Positions 17,708 through 25,719 of a stretch of 64,000 nucleotides of DNA are shown here, in pieces. The stretch comes from Methanobacteriota archaeon. GTDB taxonomy: Archaea; Thermoplasmatota; Poseidoniia; Poseidoniales; Thalassarchaeaceae. Every line of letters begins with the position of its first letter. Within the stretch, counting starts at the first letter, position 1. The position numbers and the translations under genes are program-made. The notes beneath the pieces were generated by a model. The model searched no databases and was not told the origin of the DNA. It saw only the letters and a program-made list of their open reading frames with translations. Location of the stretch: contig PBUX01000064.1 in the NCBI GenBank assembly GCA_002728565.1, positions 42,171-106,170 of the forward strand. The letters run 5' to 3'.

Positions 17708-18292
17708 TTAGTTTCCTTCTGGTTCCGGGGTAACTCGGTCGATGACTTCAGCAAGATGTTCGTAAGCCATCGGATCATTCTGATTAAAGCTCTCGATTGT
17801 CTCCGCAATCCGGCCGTCTGGCCCGACCACAATTACTGCTCGGCTATCCACCATGTTGTTTGAGCGGAGACCTCCACCAAAGGCAGCGTAAGTACCACCA
17901 TTGTTAGAGGCATCGCTGCCGAAGAGAAACGGAAAATCCGCATCTTTCAACCACGATCCGAGTTCACTTTGTGAGTCATTAGAAACGCCTATAAGCACAA
18001 CGTTTCGTCCTTCATTGAAAAGGCTTGCGTACTGATCACGGTACGCTGTCATTTGGACTGTTCAGCCAGGTGTCCTGACGCGGAAGAAGAACGCGAGGAC
18101 AACCGTTTTGCCTCTGTAGTCACTCAGGCGGATTGGCTCTTGGAGTAACCCGTAACGGGTCGCTCCAGGTAGAGCAAAATCCGGGGCCATAGCACCAACA
18201 GCAAGGAGCCCCGAGTCCTGAGCGCTGGCTTCTGCCGGCGCGCCCATCGCGATCACTCCTGCAAGAAGACCAAGTGCGATCAATTTGCGCAT
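17708..18292 (-). CDS. exported selenocysteine-containing peroxiredoxin (in-frame TGA at the active site)
   Basis: 194 residues if the TGA at 18064-18062 is read as Sec. Upstream of it: signal peptide from ATG 18292 (MRKLIALGLLAGVIAMGAPA, cleaved near EASAQ), then the AhpC/TSA fold (GAMAPDFALPG, YRGKTVVLAFFFRV) leading to T-P-G-[TGA]-T. Thiol peroxidases have TPGCT here, so the TGA replaces the peroxidatic Cys. Downstream the same frame continues (TVQMTAYRDQY ... VVLIGVSNDSQSELGSWL ... DFPFLFGSD ... AVIVVGPDGRIAETI), again classical peroxiredoxin. There is no other Cys after the TGA, so no resolving residue. A bSECIS-like hairpin follows. A nonsense mutation is the alternative. Confidence 0.85.
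18027..18046 (-). promoter_or_regulatory. candidate bacterial SECIS element
   Basis: In the minus-strand mRNA, 15 nt after the TGA, GCGTAC pairs with GTACGC around the 8-nt loop CGTGATCA. The apical loop begins 22 nt after the TGA and has G at its second position. Published bSECIS rules ask for a 4-16 bp upper stem, a 3-14 nt loop with G at position 1 or 2, and 16-37 nt from UGA to loop; all are met. It would recruit SelB during translation. Confidence 0.65.
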
Positions 18293-18458
18293 CTGTGTCT
18301 GTCTCCCGGGTGTGAGGCTAATTCTAACGGTCAATATCGGTTGGCTTTGATCAGCGTGCCAGCCCCCTAGCTATGTAGGACTCGAACATTGATCACCCAT
18401 CTTCAACTCTATTGACTAGGTCCGAGAGAGAGCTTTTACGATAGATCTGATATCAGGT

Positions 18459-20051
18459 CTAGAAGATGGTTGCCGGCATAGTTAAAAGTTGGGCGTAAAG
18501 ATCGATTGCGTACCAAAGGTTCGCGATGCGCAGATTTTCGTCCGGAGCGTGTTGATTGTTATCATGATTCGCGACGGGGACGATGATTGCAGGCTTTTGT
18601 AGGATCTCTGTAAAGGGTGTAAGGGGCAGCGTTCCACCCATCCCTGGTGCGACCACTAGTGAGCCCTCTCCAAAGGCCAGGTTGGCGGCTGAACTCGCTG
18701 CTGCCATCACACTCTGGGCGAAGGGGTTCGACATTGAAGTACGGGCTGCTCTGGAGCCACCACCACCGGTGACTTTTGCGATCAATGGGTAGCTGCGACG
18801 TGTCTCCATATTTGGATCTTCTGAGACAACATGAAACCCTTCGCGCTGGATATGGTCCACGATTAGCTGTCGGAGGTGCGCTGGGTCGTTGCCCTTCACA
18901 AGTCGAATCCCCAAAGCAGCGACTGCGGTATTTGGGATCACATTGCGGGCGAGAGCGCCTGTATTACCACTTGTGATTCCTCGAATATTCAAGGCAGGCA
19001 CCATTAGTCGCTCAGGTAGGGACTCTGGCTCTCCTTCAGAGCGAACAATCCCGAGTTCACTCTTCAGCTGCTCATCCCATGCAGGCATCTCTGCTAGCGC
19101 GGCGCGCTCTTCTTCTCCAATTGGGTCAGCTGTGTCATACCAACCGTCCACCAGTACACGTCCAGCTTCGTCCTTCATAGACACTAAGAGCCGAGAGAGG
19201 ATTACACCTGTATCTGGTGCCCAATTCCCATAATGCCCCGAGTGCAGGTTTCGTGCAGCTCCGTATACGGTGACTTCCATTCCCATTGACCCACGAACGC
19301 CAAATGTGATTTGCGGACGTCCACTGGGGTGTGCAGGCCCATCAAAGAACAGCCATATATCGATCGGATCGAGGCGGTCCTTAAATGTTTCCATATAGCG
19401 CGGGAGGTTTCGTGATCCAGCTTCTTCTTCACCATCAAAGAAGAAAATCAAGTTCGAAGTAGACTGAACGCCCTCTTCTTGGAAGGCCCTTAGTACGGGG
19501 AGTATTGCGGCTATTGGTGCCTTGTCATCTCCGGCGGATCTCGCGTAGATGCGCCAGGCAGGGTCGACTGTCTCACCCGGCTCCGGCATCGGGAGTGGTC
19601 TTCCGCCCTCTGGGATTGGGGCCGAGTAGAGTGTCGGCTCAAATGGAGGGTGCGTCCAGTTCAATGGGTCGACAGGCTGGCCATCATAGTGCACATAGAT
19701 CCCTAACGTACGAGTCGCACCTGGGACATTAAGTTCCCCGTAGACAATTGGTGGAACGCCTTCAAGTTGAAGGAGTTCGGAGTCAACGCCGACGGCGAGA
19801 AGTTCGTCGCGGATATACTCCGCCGCTCGGGTGATGTCGTCTAAGTCCCGGGCTCGGTTGGGATAGCTCAGCAACTCCGCAAAATCTCTGAGAATTTCAA
19901 CTTCATGTGCCTCCCGGTACTCGCGTGCTACCTCAGCTCCTGATTGTGCAGAGATAGAAGAAATAGGGATTGTACAGTAGAGCGCTATAAGCAGGAGCAT
20001 CTTAATTCGGCTAATCCTAGCCAAGTGTATCGCCGTGGTATCCCTCTGCAT
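18459..20051 (-). CDS. exported M20 family dipeptidase/carboxypeptidase
   Basis: 530 residues with a signal sequence (to about SSISAQ, residue 36). Metal and catalytic positions are visible: HYDGQPVD (about 125), SAGDDKAP (174), DGEEEAGS (206), HSGHYGNW (271) and the final HDNNQHAPDEN (495). The dimerisation domain lies between. It should hydrolyse dipeptides or other amide substrates in the periplasm. It stands between the peroxiredoxin and an M14 peptidase, all on the minus strand; gaps of 75 and 166 bp suggest separate transcripts are possible. Confidence 0.9.
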   Translation of the reverse strand: MQRDTTAIHLARISRIKMLLLIALYCTIPISSISAQSGAEVAREYREAHEVEILRDFAELLSYPNRARDLDDITRAAEYIRDELLAVGVDSELLQLEGVPPIVYGELNVPGATRTLGIYVHYDGQPVDPLNWTHPPFEPTLYSAPIPEGGRPLPMPEPGETVDPAWRIYARSAGDDKAPIAAILPVLRAFQEEGVQSTSNLIFFFDGEEEAGSRNLPRYMETFKDRLDPIDIWLFFDGPAHPSGRPQITFGVRGSMGMEVTVYGAARNLHSGHYGNWAPDTGVILSRLLVSMKDEAGRVLVDGWYDTADPIGEEERAALAEMPAWDEQLKSELGIVRSEGEPESLPERLMVPALNIRGITSGNTGALARNVIPNTAVAALGIRLVKGNDPAHLRQLIVDHIQREGFHVVSEDPNMETRRSYPLIAKVTGGGGSRAARTSMSNPFAQSVMAAASSAANLAFGEGSLVVAPGMGGTLPLTPFTEILQKPAIIVPVANHDNNQHAPDENLRIANLWYAIDLYAQLLTMPATIF

Positions 20052-20126
20052 TTCTAGATCATCCTCTTCGAGTCGGTCAGTATACTGGTTGTTTCGTTAT
20101 TGATAGATTCTTCGCATTCCGAGTGA

Positions 20127-22850
20127 CTAACGGTCCTCGGTTGCTGTCCGTGGGCTGTTCTTCAACAGTGCATTGAAGAGGAGCTTGTAAGTACCGTGGG
20201 TTTGACCTCGGTGCTGGACTCGAAAGCCGTACATTAAGATGTGACCGTTTCCGTATTCCACATCTAAGATTGCGCCTTTTCCGGCAAGGTTTTCCGCCCC
20301 GACGATTACCCCGCTCATCAAGAGTTGCTCAGGGTCTTCAGCCCAACTGCCCACTGCCTGAACCTGGCCCGCCTCACCACCGAAGTCGGTCGGTTCGTAT
20401 GCCCGCCCACCAGCCCACTTGGCTGCGACCTCGCTGGGGCTTCCGGCTGTAAGCGGGTGGTCTTCATCAAGTTCTACTTTTAGCAGCGATGCCGGAAGAA
20501 AGAGGTCTGATCTGCTGATGTCTTCGAGTGCGTTTCTCACCGGAACATCGAAGTGCTCGATGACAAGCGCATCCGCTGCCTCGAACGTGACAAGTGTCCC
20601 CCCATTGCGCACGAATTCTTTCAGGTTTTCGACGCCCTCTTCTCCTATACCACCTCTGAAACCGGGAGGGGCATCCTCGTCACTTGCACCTTCAATAAGT
20701 CTGTTCAGTGGAATTTCAGAGGGAATGATGATTACGTCGAGCCTCTCAGAAAGGCCTCCCTCTCGCACATCATCATTCATGAGTGTTTCGAAGTTGTAGT
20801 CAAAATCTTCAAGTACGAGGCGGGTCCATCCCTCATCCATTGAGGCAGCCCAGCCCTGGTAGATTCCGATACGTGCAGCCTGCTGTTCTGCGGACATGGC
20901 AAGAGTCGGTGGGTCCGCGATAACAGTGACACCGATCTCGTTAGAGATCTCTGTCAGAAGGGCTCTGGATTGTGGTTCTGAGGCGGATACAATGAAGAGG
21001 GGGCCTTCCTCTGATACAGCCTTAAAGACTGAAAGCCCAGCTTCGAGCATGCGGTTCACTGCTTGGTAGGCGCGAGTGACTTCAGCACTGATCGCGTACC
21101 AATCGTTTGCCGAAGGTACCGGGGGAGCAACGACTCTGGCGGAAGTTGCCAGTCGAGTGTCAGCCTCGAAGGGATTGTCCGTGCGTGTGATCTCGACACC
21201 CATCTGCATTGGCATCGTGTACCCCGCTCCATCGTATGAGCGCATGAATGGCCCTCCTGGCCACTCGTGCTGGACCCTGCGTCGACGTGGCTCTAATAAA
21301 TCGAGTACCGCAGCTCTTCCAGGTTGTGCTCCATACACGATCCAGGAATCTGGAGCAAAGTTACGTAGTTCTTCTTGCGGGCTGGTATCCTCGGCAGCCT
21401 CTTCATCCTCGTCAGGTACATCATCCCCCTCTGCGCTGTCCTCCGTGGCGTCTTCATCTTCACTAACGTCATCCTGCCCTGGGGACGACCAAAGGCCATT
21501 AGCGATGATGGCCTCAAATGCTCCGACAGACTCGTGAACTTCGACACCCTGCAGGATGAGTTTGTCTACCATCTCAGCTGCGGCAATTGGGTCGGATTGA
21601 TTCCGCGGGATCAGGTACGCATGCGGTCCTTCTATTTCCGCTTTTGCGATTGTTTCGGATCCCATCTGCCATCGGCCCATGATATAGTGCTGGCTGAATT
21701 TTGCTGTCTGCTCTAATACGCTATTGGCCGCAATTATTTGATAGTCAACGATGTCTCCAAGCGTCCACTCTCCACCCCACCATGGATCGACGAATGCGAT
21801 TTGGAATCCATACTCACTAAGCCCTCGGCCTGGTGCAGCACCCCTCTCAAGTGCTTCAAGGGCCACTGTATCCGGGCTTGCGATGCGTGCACTAGCCGTC
21901 TCTGTGAGAATGCCGACGATATTGTGATACCGGCCAGTGAGCGCACCCTCTTGTCCCCAAATTCGGTACATCGAACCTGTTACAACCCCTTGTTTGCCAG
22001 CTGCCTGCAGGTCCGCAACCATCCCTCCACCCATAAAGCGAAGCTGCTGCCACTGCAGCGGGTGAATATCAGGGTTCATCGGGTCAGGGTAGGGAGGCAC
22101 AAAGATTCTGGGTCCACTGCTACCCATCTGATGTTGGTCAAGATAGATCTGCGGGTGAGTCGTATGGTACATCAAATCCATCCAATACCGTGTTTCAATC
22201 AGATTGGCCTGGAAGAAGTCCCTGTTGTTGTCATGGCCCGCATAGTAATGGTAAAGCCACGGCATGCGGGCACGCTCGAAGTCAGTGCCCACATTACGCT
22301 CATACCAGTCTGTAACCAGGATTTGGCCATCCGGATTCGCAGAAGGGACGAGCACTGTAACAACGTTATCAAGGATTTGACTTGTTAAATCATCTTCCGC
22401 AGTCGCAAGGTGATATACGAGCTCGATGCTTGTCTGTGACGAGCCGATCTCAGTCGAGTGGATATTGTGATTGATGAACACTGTCGCGGGGATCGTCGCA
22501 GCGATCCTTTCAGCCTCTTCTCTATCGATTCTTCCATCAGCAATGCGTTTAGATGCTTCACGGATTTCATCTAGCCGGGCGAGGTTCGTGGGCGAGCTGA
22601 TCGTAATTGAGACAAACGGGTTGCCGAGTGTCGTTGGGCCTGCAGTATCTACCTGAATACGATCTGACCCGTCGGCTATTAGAGTGAAGTAATCGAGAAT
22701 ACCATCCCAACGCGCGAGTTTCTTGTCAGTGCCTATCACAAATCCAAAATGTTCTTCCGGAGTTGGAATCTGCTGTGCTCCCAGCCCCTGTAGGCTGGGA
22801 AGGAGGACCAAGAGAAAACGTGCTAGACAAAGTGTTCTACTAATACTCAC
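20127..22850 (-). CDS. exported M14 family zinc carboxypeptidase (long form)
   Basis: 907 residues from GTG 22850, preferred because GGAGG stands 5 nt upstream and a signal peptide follows (SRTLCLARFLLVLLPSLQGLGAQ). An ATG at 22877 would add nine residues. M14 ligands: HSTEIG (HxxE), the HYYAGHDNNRD segment and LDQHQMGSSG. The catalytic domain is followed by a long C-terminal region with an Asp/Glu-rich stretch (about residues 470-515) and a glutamine-amidotransferase-like fold near residues 700-800. A paralogue with the same layout lies at 38970-41261. It likely trims C-terminal residues from peptides outside the cell. Confidence 0.9.
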   Translation of the reverse strand: MSISRTLCLARFLLVLLPSLQGLGAQQIPTPEEHFGFVIGTDKKLARWDGILDYFTLIADGSDRIQVDTAGPTTLGNPFVSITISSPTNLARLDEIREASKRIADGRIDREEAERIAATIPATVFINHNIHSTEIGSSQTSIELVYHLATAEDDLTSQILDNVVTVLVPSANPDGQILVTDWYERNVGTDFERARMPWLYHYYAGHDNNRDFFQANLIETRYWMDLMYHTTHPQIYLDQHQMGSSGPRIFVPPYPDPMNPDIHPLQWQQLRFMGGGMVADLQAAGKQGVVTGSMYRIWGQEGALTGRYHNIVGILTETASARIASPDTVALEALERGAAPGRGLSEYGFQIAFVDPWWGGEWTLGDIVDYQIIAANSVLEQTAKFSQHYIMGRWQMGSETIAKAEIEGPHAYLIPRNQSDPIAAAEMVDKLILQGVEVHESVGAFEAIIANGLWSSPGQDDVSEDEDATEDSAEGDDVPDEDEEAAEDTSPQEELRNFAPDSWIVYGAQPGRAAVLDLLEPRRRRVQHEWPGGPFMRSYDGAGYTMPMQMGVEITRTDNPFEADTRLATSARVVAPPVPSANDWYAISAEVTRAYQAVNRMLEAGLSVFKAVSEEGPLFIVSASEPQSRALLTEISNEIGVTVIADPPTLAMSAEQQAARIGIYQGWAASMDEGWTRLVLEDFDYNFETLMNDDVREGGLSERLDVIIIPSEIPLNRLIEGASDEDAPPGFRGGIGEEGVENLKEFVRNGGTLVTFEAADALVIEHFDVPVRNALEDISRSDLFLPASLLKVELDEDHPLTAGSPSEVAAKWAGGRAYEPTDFGGEAGQVQAVGSWAEDPEQLLMSGVIVGAENLAGKGAILDVEYGNGHILMYGFRVQHRGQTHGTYKLLFNALLKNSPRTATEDR

Positions 22851-23036
22851 TGGGACCTCCCGAGGCCTTACAGTCATTATGCCGATAGCCGGCGAATGTA
22901 CAGGGCAGATACCGGAGTGGTCGAGTCCCCATAGGATGAACGAGAAATGTGCCGGGTTATGAATACTCGTAGGTGAGTCAGGTCATCTACCAACGGGTAG
23001 CCAGCGAAGGTATAGTTCCAGTTCAAATAATCTGTC

Positions 23037-23109
23037 GGGGCCATAGCTCAGTTGGGAGAGCGCCTGCTTTGCAAGCAGGAGGTCGGCGGTTCGATTCCGC
23101 CTGGCTCCA
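23037..23109 (+). tRNA. tRNA-Ala (anticodon TGC)
   Basis: A complete cloverleaf of 73 nt: acceptor stem GGGGCCA with TGGCTCC, D arm with AGCTCAGTTGGGAGAGC, anticodon arm CCTGC-TTTGCAA-GCAGG with anticodon TGC, and T arm GGCGG-TTCGATT-CCGCC. Discriminator base A73 is present and the CCA tail is not encoded. A strong terminator follows within 15 nt. Confidence 0.97.
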
Positions 23110-23122
23110 CTTCAGTAAGATG

Positions 23123-23156
23123 AAGCCCTGTAAGCACTTACACGCTTACAGGGCTT
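23123..23156 (+). terminator. intrinsic terminator after tRNA-Ala
   Basis: A perfect 13-bp stem (23123-23135 with 23144-23156) with an 8-nt loop, followed by a short T/C-rich tail. It ends the tRNA transcript. Confidence 0.85.
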
Positions 23157-23367
23157 CTTAGTCAAAGGTGCCTTCTCTTCTTAGGTCTCCCATGAGTCTC
23201 CCATAGGACGGGTTTCGGGGGGGTGAAAAGAGTATCTGTCGATGCCCCCCGTTTTCGCCAACAGGGGGCGGTACTAGTGCGACTCCGCACACATCGCCGC
23301 CACTGGAACGCCGTTTCCTGAAAAAATCTTGGTGGGTTGCTGCTGGTTTTGGGCACCGGGCGCCATG

Positions 23368-23580
23368 TTAAGCCTTGTACTGGAAAACCTTTTCGAACGG
23401 CACGCTGAAGACATCAGCGATCTTGAAGGCGAGTTCGAGGCTGGGAGAGTACTTGGCAGCTTCAATTGCGATGATCGTCTGACGTGTGACTCCAACGTGC
23501 TCGGCCAGAGTCTGCTGGGTCATTTCGTTCGCATCGAAACGTAATCTCCGCATGTTGTTCTTAATGGACGTCGGTGCCAT
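23368..23580 (-). CDS. small XRE-family helix-turn-helix regulator
   Basis: 70 residues from ATG 23580 (a GTG at 23592 would add four). A single HTH_3 domain fills it: [50 protein letters not shown], close to YozG-like bacterial regulators. It starts 1 nt after the stop of the membrane-protein gene upstream, so they form an operon. Such pairs often involve a regulator controlled by, or controlling, the membrane protein; function unknown. A GTAAA-N6-TTTAC palindrome upstream of the operon is a candidate target. Confidence 0.85.
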   Translation of the reverse strand: MAPTSIKNNMRRLRFDANEMTQQTLAEHVGVTRQTIIAIEAAKYSPSLELAFKIADVFSVPFEKVFQYKA

Positions 23581-23581
23581 G

Positions 23582-24028
23582 TCAAAAACCACGTCTGTAA
23601 TAAAACAGCCGAGTAACCGTCACCGTCACTTCAGCGATAACGAAGAGCAAGAGCAATACGACGGGAACTAAGGCTTCTGGGAGAGGACTTTGTATTGCAT
23701 CTAACCACACCCACCAACTGGGTATGGTCGTGTGACCAATCCAAATCCATATACCAACCGACAAGCAAACATACCCGTTGCGAAAGGATATACGTTCGAT
23801 CAACAGATCTCTTTCGTCGTCTCCTTGAGAACTACTTAGAGATGCGAGCAAACTCTGGACGATGATTTCTAGAATAATGACCGAGATCACAACGTTGATG
23901 AGGCTTGTGCTAATGTTAGCTATCGGCTCGTCGGCAAGTGCAAGTTCTAGGGTATTGAGAAAGAAATTACCGAAGACCAGTAGGGTAATAACCAGTGATG
24001 CCAGAAGGCTCTTTTCCGTGGTTGACAT
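23582..24028 (-). CDS. four-helix membrane protein of unknown function
   Basis: 148 residues from ATG 24028 ([13 protein letters not shown]). Four hydrophobic segments are evident, with a charged loop ([21 protein letters not shown]) between the second and third, a pattern shared with DUF2178-like proteins that are encoded next to small XRE regulators. A longer frame reaches 24199 but its extra residues read as non-coding. Function not known. Confidence 0.65.
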   Translation of the reverse strand: MSTTEKSLLASLVITLLVFGNFFLNTLELALADEPIANISTSLINVVISVIILEIIVQSLLASLSSSQGDDERDLLIERISFRNGYVCLSVGIWIWIGHTTIPSWWVWLDAIQSPLPEALVPVVLLLLFVIAEVTVTVTRLFYYRRGF

Positions 24029-24075
24029 GTTTGTGTGCCCATATCTGCGGAGTGAGCCGTAATGTATGATATCTC

Positions 24076-24100
24076 TTACACAACGTAAACTATTCTTTAC
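24076..24100. promoter_or_regulatory. candidate operator of the XRE module
   Basis: GTAAA-N6-TTTAC (24085-24100) is a perfect 5-bp-arm palindrome; an overlapping TTAC-N5-GTAA adds a further half-site. It lies 48-72 bp upstream of the membrane-protein start in AT-rich sequence, as expected for autoregulation by a small phage-repressor-like protein. Confidence 0.4.
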
Positions 24101-24104
24101 ATTC

Positions 24105-24136
24105 AAGGGGTCGCTGGCTCGAGTCCTGAAGCGCCC
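24105..24136 (+). other. tRNA-like 3' fragment
   Basis: The sequence resembles the T arm and 3' acceptor strand of a tRNA (GGTCG-CTGG-CTCGAGT-CC, ending CGCCCAC). About 20 of 30 positions match the 3' end of the tRNA-Ala 1.06 kb upstream, though its T stem has two mispairs. No 5' tRNA half is present. It may be a relic of an integration site or a decayed tRNA. Confidence 0.3.
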
Positions 24137-24137
24137 A

Positions 24138-24569
24138 CTAGGAAGAAGGCTCGTCCGCCTTTCGAGCAATGACCAAGCTGGTCGATCCAGCGATAGCACC
24201 CAACAAGGGCAAAAAGACTAGAGCTTCGGTTACGCCAGTAAACTCGTTGCCTGCGAGCTTCGTTCCGCTTATCAGAAGTATTGCTAGCAAGAAGCCACCC
24301 AGCGCCCCCATGATCGCCACCCGAGAGATGGAGAGTTTTTCGAACACAAAACGACTCCCGGTTGCAGCCAACACCGCCGAGAATGTTACACCAATACCAA
24401 AACCCCACACTGTACCGGCGAGTATCGCGAAAAAAGGATCTTCCTCTTCAAGTCGTCCAAGGGCGGCGGCGGCGGCGGTCAAGATGGCAAAAAGAAAGAA
24501 TCCCGCTGTGGCAAAAATTACCCCCAGGCCAAGAACCCCTCGCGCTACCCTTTTCCATCCAGACACCAA
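24138..24569 (-). CDS. membrane protein of unknown function
   Basis: 143 residues from TTG 24569, or 142 from the adjacent GTG 24566; AGAGGAAGGGGG upstream supports a start here. Four hydrophobic segments rich in Ala and Gly (VLGLGVIFATAGFFLFAIL, FGIGVTFSAVLAA, IMGALGGFLLAILLI, FLPLLGAIAGSTSLVIA). No family recognised. It is upstream of the XRE module on the same strand, with 109 bp between that include a tRNA-like fragment. Confidence 0.6.
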   Translation of the reverse strand: MVSGWKRVARGVLGLGVIFATAGFFLFAILTAAAAALGRLEEEDPFFAILAGTVWGFGIGVTFSAVLAATGSRFVFEKLSISRVAIMGALGGFLLAILLISGTKLAGNEFTGVTEALVFLPLLGAIAGSTSLVIARKADEPSS

Positions 24570-24684
24570 GGCCCCCTTCCTCTTAGGTCAGCAACCCCCT
24601 CAGGCTGGTAAGTGATGGATTGTTCGGGCAGAGGTCAATCTCCCAAACGGCTTGATGCCTTGCTGTCAGTCACCATCTTTCGAT

Positions 24685-25119
24685 ATGGGTATCAACCAAG
24701 AAAAAGAAGTTCCAGTATCACTCACGAGGCTCACAGTCCGCACCTCTGAGCTGGATTCTTTTGGGCACGTCAACCACGCGGTGTACCTCTCCTACCTCGA
24801 ACATGCGCGCTTCGAGGCACTTAGAGAGGCCGGGTTTGACTGGGCCGTTCTCGATGATCGAGGCTGGGCAATCTTTGTGGTTCGAATCGAAATAGACTAT
24901 GTAGCAGAGGCGAAAAGGGAGGACGACCTGCTTGTCCGTACTTGGGCCGAGTCGTTTCGCAGAACCAGCATGACCCTTTGTCAGGAGATAGCCCTCGACA
25001 ACAATCCTGCCGCCATCATCGCTCGCGCTAACGTTACCGCCGTTTGGATAGGCCCTGACCGAAAACCAATCCGAGTTCCAGACGAAGTGCGTGAAAGGCT
25101 AACTGGTGAAGTCCGTTAA
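24685..25119 (+). CDS. acyl-CoA thioesterase, 4HBT/YbgC hot-dog family
   Basis: 144 residues from ATG 24685; in-frame starts at 24655 or 24652 would add about ten residues with no family resemblance. The hot-dog signature is clear: TVRTSELDSFGHVNHAVYLSYLEHARFEAL, with Asp in the catalytic position and HVNHAVY. It hydrolyses acyl-CoA or acyl-carrier thioesters; the chain specificity is not evident. No Shine-Dalgarno is strong. It precedes pyrE by 39 bp on the same strand. Confidence 0.85.
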   Translation: MGINQEKEVPVSLTRLTVRTSELDSFGHVNHAVYLSYLEHARFEALREAGFDWAVLDDRGWAIFVVRIEIDYVAEAKREDDLLVRTWAESFRRTSMTLCQEIALDNNPAAIIARANVTAVWIGPDRKPIRVPDEVRERLTGEVR

Positions 25120-25158
25120 CTTGTCATCTACTAAACGCTCAGCCTACACAGCACCGCT

Positions 25159-25719
25159 ATGACCACCAAAGACGAACTTCGAAAACTCCTTATCGAACGC
25201 TCCGTCCGCCTTGGTGATTTTACCCTGGCCAGTGGAGCGAAGTCTGACTACTACATTGATGCCCGTCGGACTACGATGTCAGCGGAAGGGCAGAGGCTCG
25301 TAGGCAGGGTCGCTTATGCGGCAATTCAAGACCATGGTCTTGATCCGACTCATGTGGGCGGCCTGACTATGGGGGCAGATCCTATCGCTTACGCGATTGC
25401 GCATGTAAGCGCCCTAGAGGGTTGGATCATCGATGGTTTTTCCGTCCGAAAAAGCGCCAAAGACCACGGAACTGGGCAACGTATAGAGGGCGGGCTCCCA
25501 AAAGATGCTCGGGCGCTTATGGTAGAGGATACAATGACAACAGGACTGAGCACGTTAAAAGCCATCGATGTTGTTCGAGCCCATGGCGCTGAGGTTTTGG
25601 GGGTTATCACCCTAGTGAACCGGTCCGAAGATGCCGCAGCCCTCTACAATGCTCAGGGGTTACCACTCATCTCGTTGTACACAGGAAAAGAGCTTTTAGA
25701 GGCGGCTCAGTCGAGTTAA
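25159..25719 (+). CDS. pyrE: orotate phosphoribosyltransferase
   Basis: 186 residues. The type I PRTase motif appears as ALMVEDTMTTGLSTLKA (about residues 116-132), with Leu where Gly is common, and the substrate loop FSVRKSAKDHGTG is intact. It joins orotate and PRPP to give OMP in pyrimidine synthesis. Its TAA overlaps the stop of dnaN on the other strand (25716-25719), so the two genes end inside each other and no terminator separates them. Confidence 0.94.
   Translation: MTTKDELRKLLIERSVRLGDFTLASGAKSDYYIDARRTTMSAEGQRLVGRVAYAAIQDHGLDPTHVGGLTMGADPIAYAIAHVSALEGWIIDGFSVRKSAKDHGTGQRIEGGLPKDARALMVEDTMTTGLSTLKAIDVVRAHGAEVLGVITLVNRSEDAAALYNAQGLPLISLYTGKELLEAAQSS

Noticed and set aside
18062..18064. 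TGA as a simple nonsense mutation splitting the peroxiredoxin into two genes
   Set aside because: Position at the catalytic Cys codon, intact downstream frame and a rule-satisfying hairpin make selenocysteine the better reading, though not proven.
23170..23360. Possible integrase remnant downstream of tRNA-Ala
   Set aside because: The minus-strand frame there has no tyrosine-recombinase motif; GTCTCCCAT is merely repeated twice in tandem.
24460..24480. GGC-repeat tract
   Set aside because: It encodes an Ala run in the membrane protein at 24138-24569 rather than an independent repeat element.
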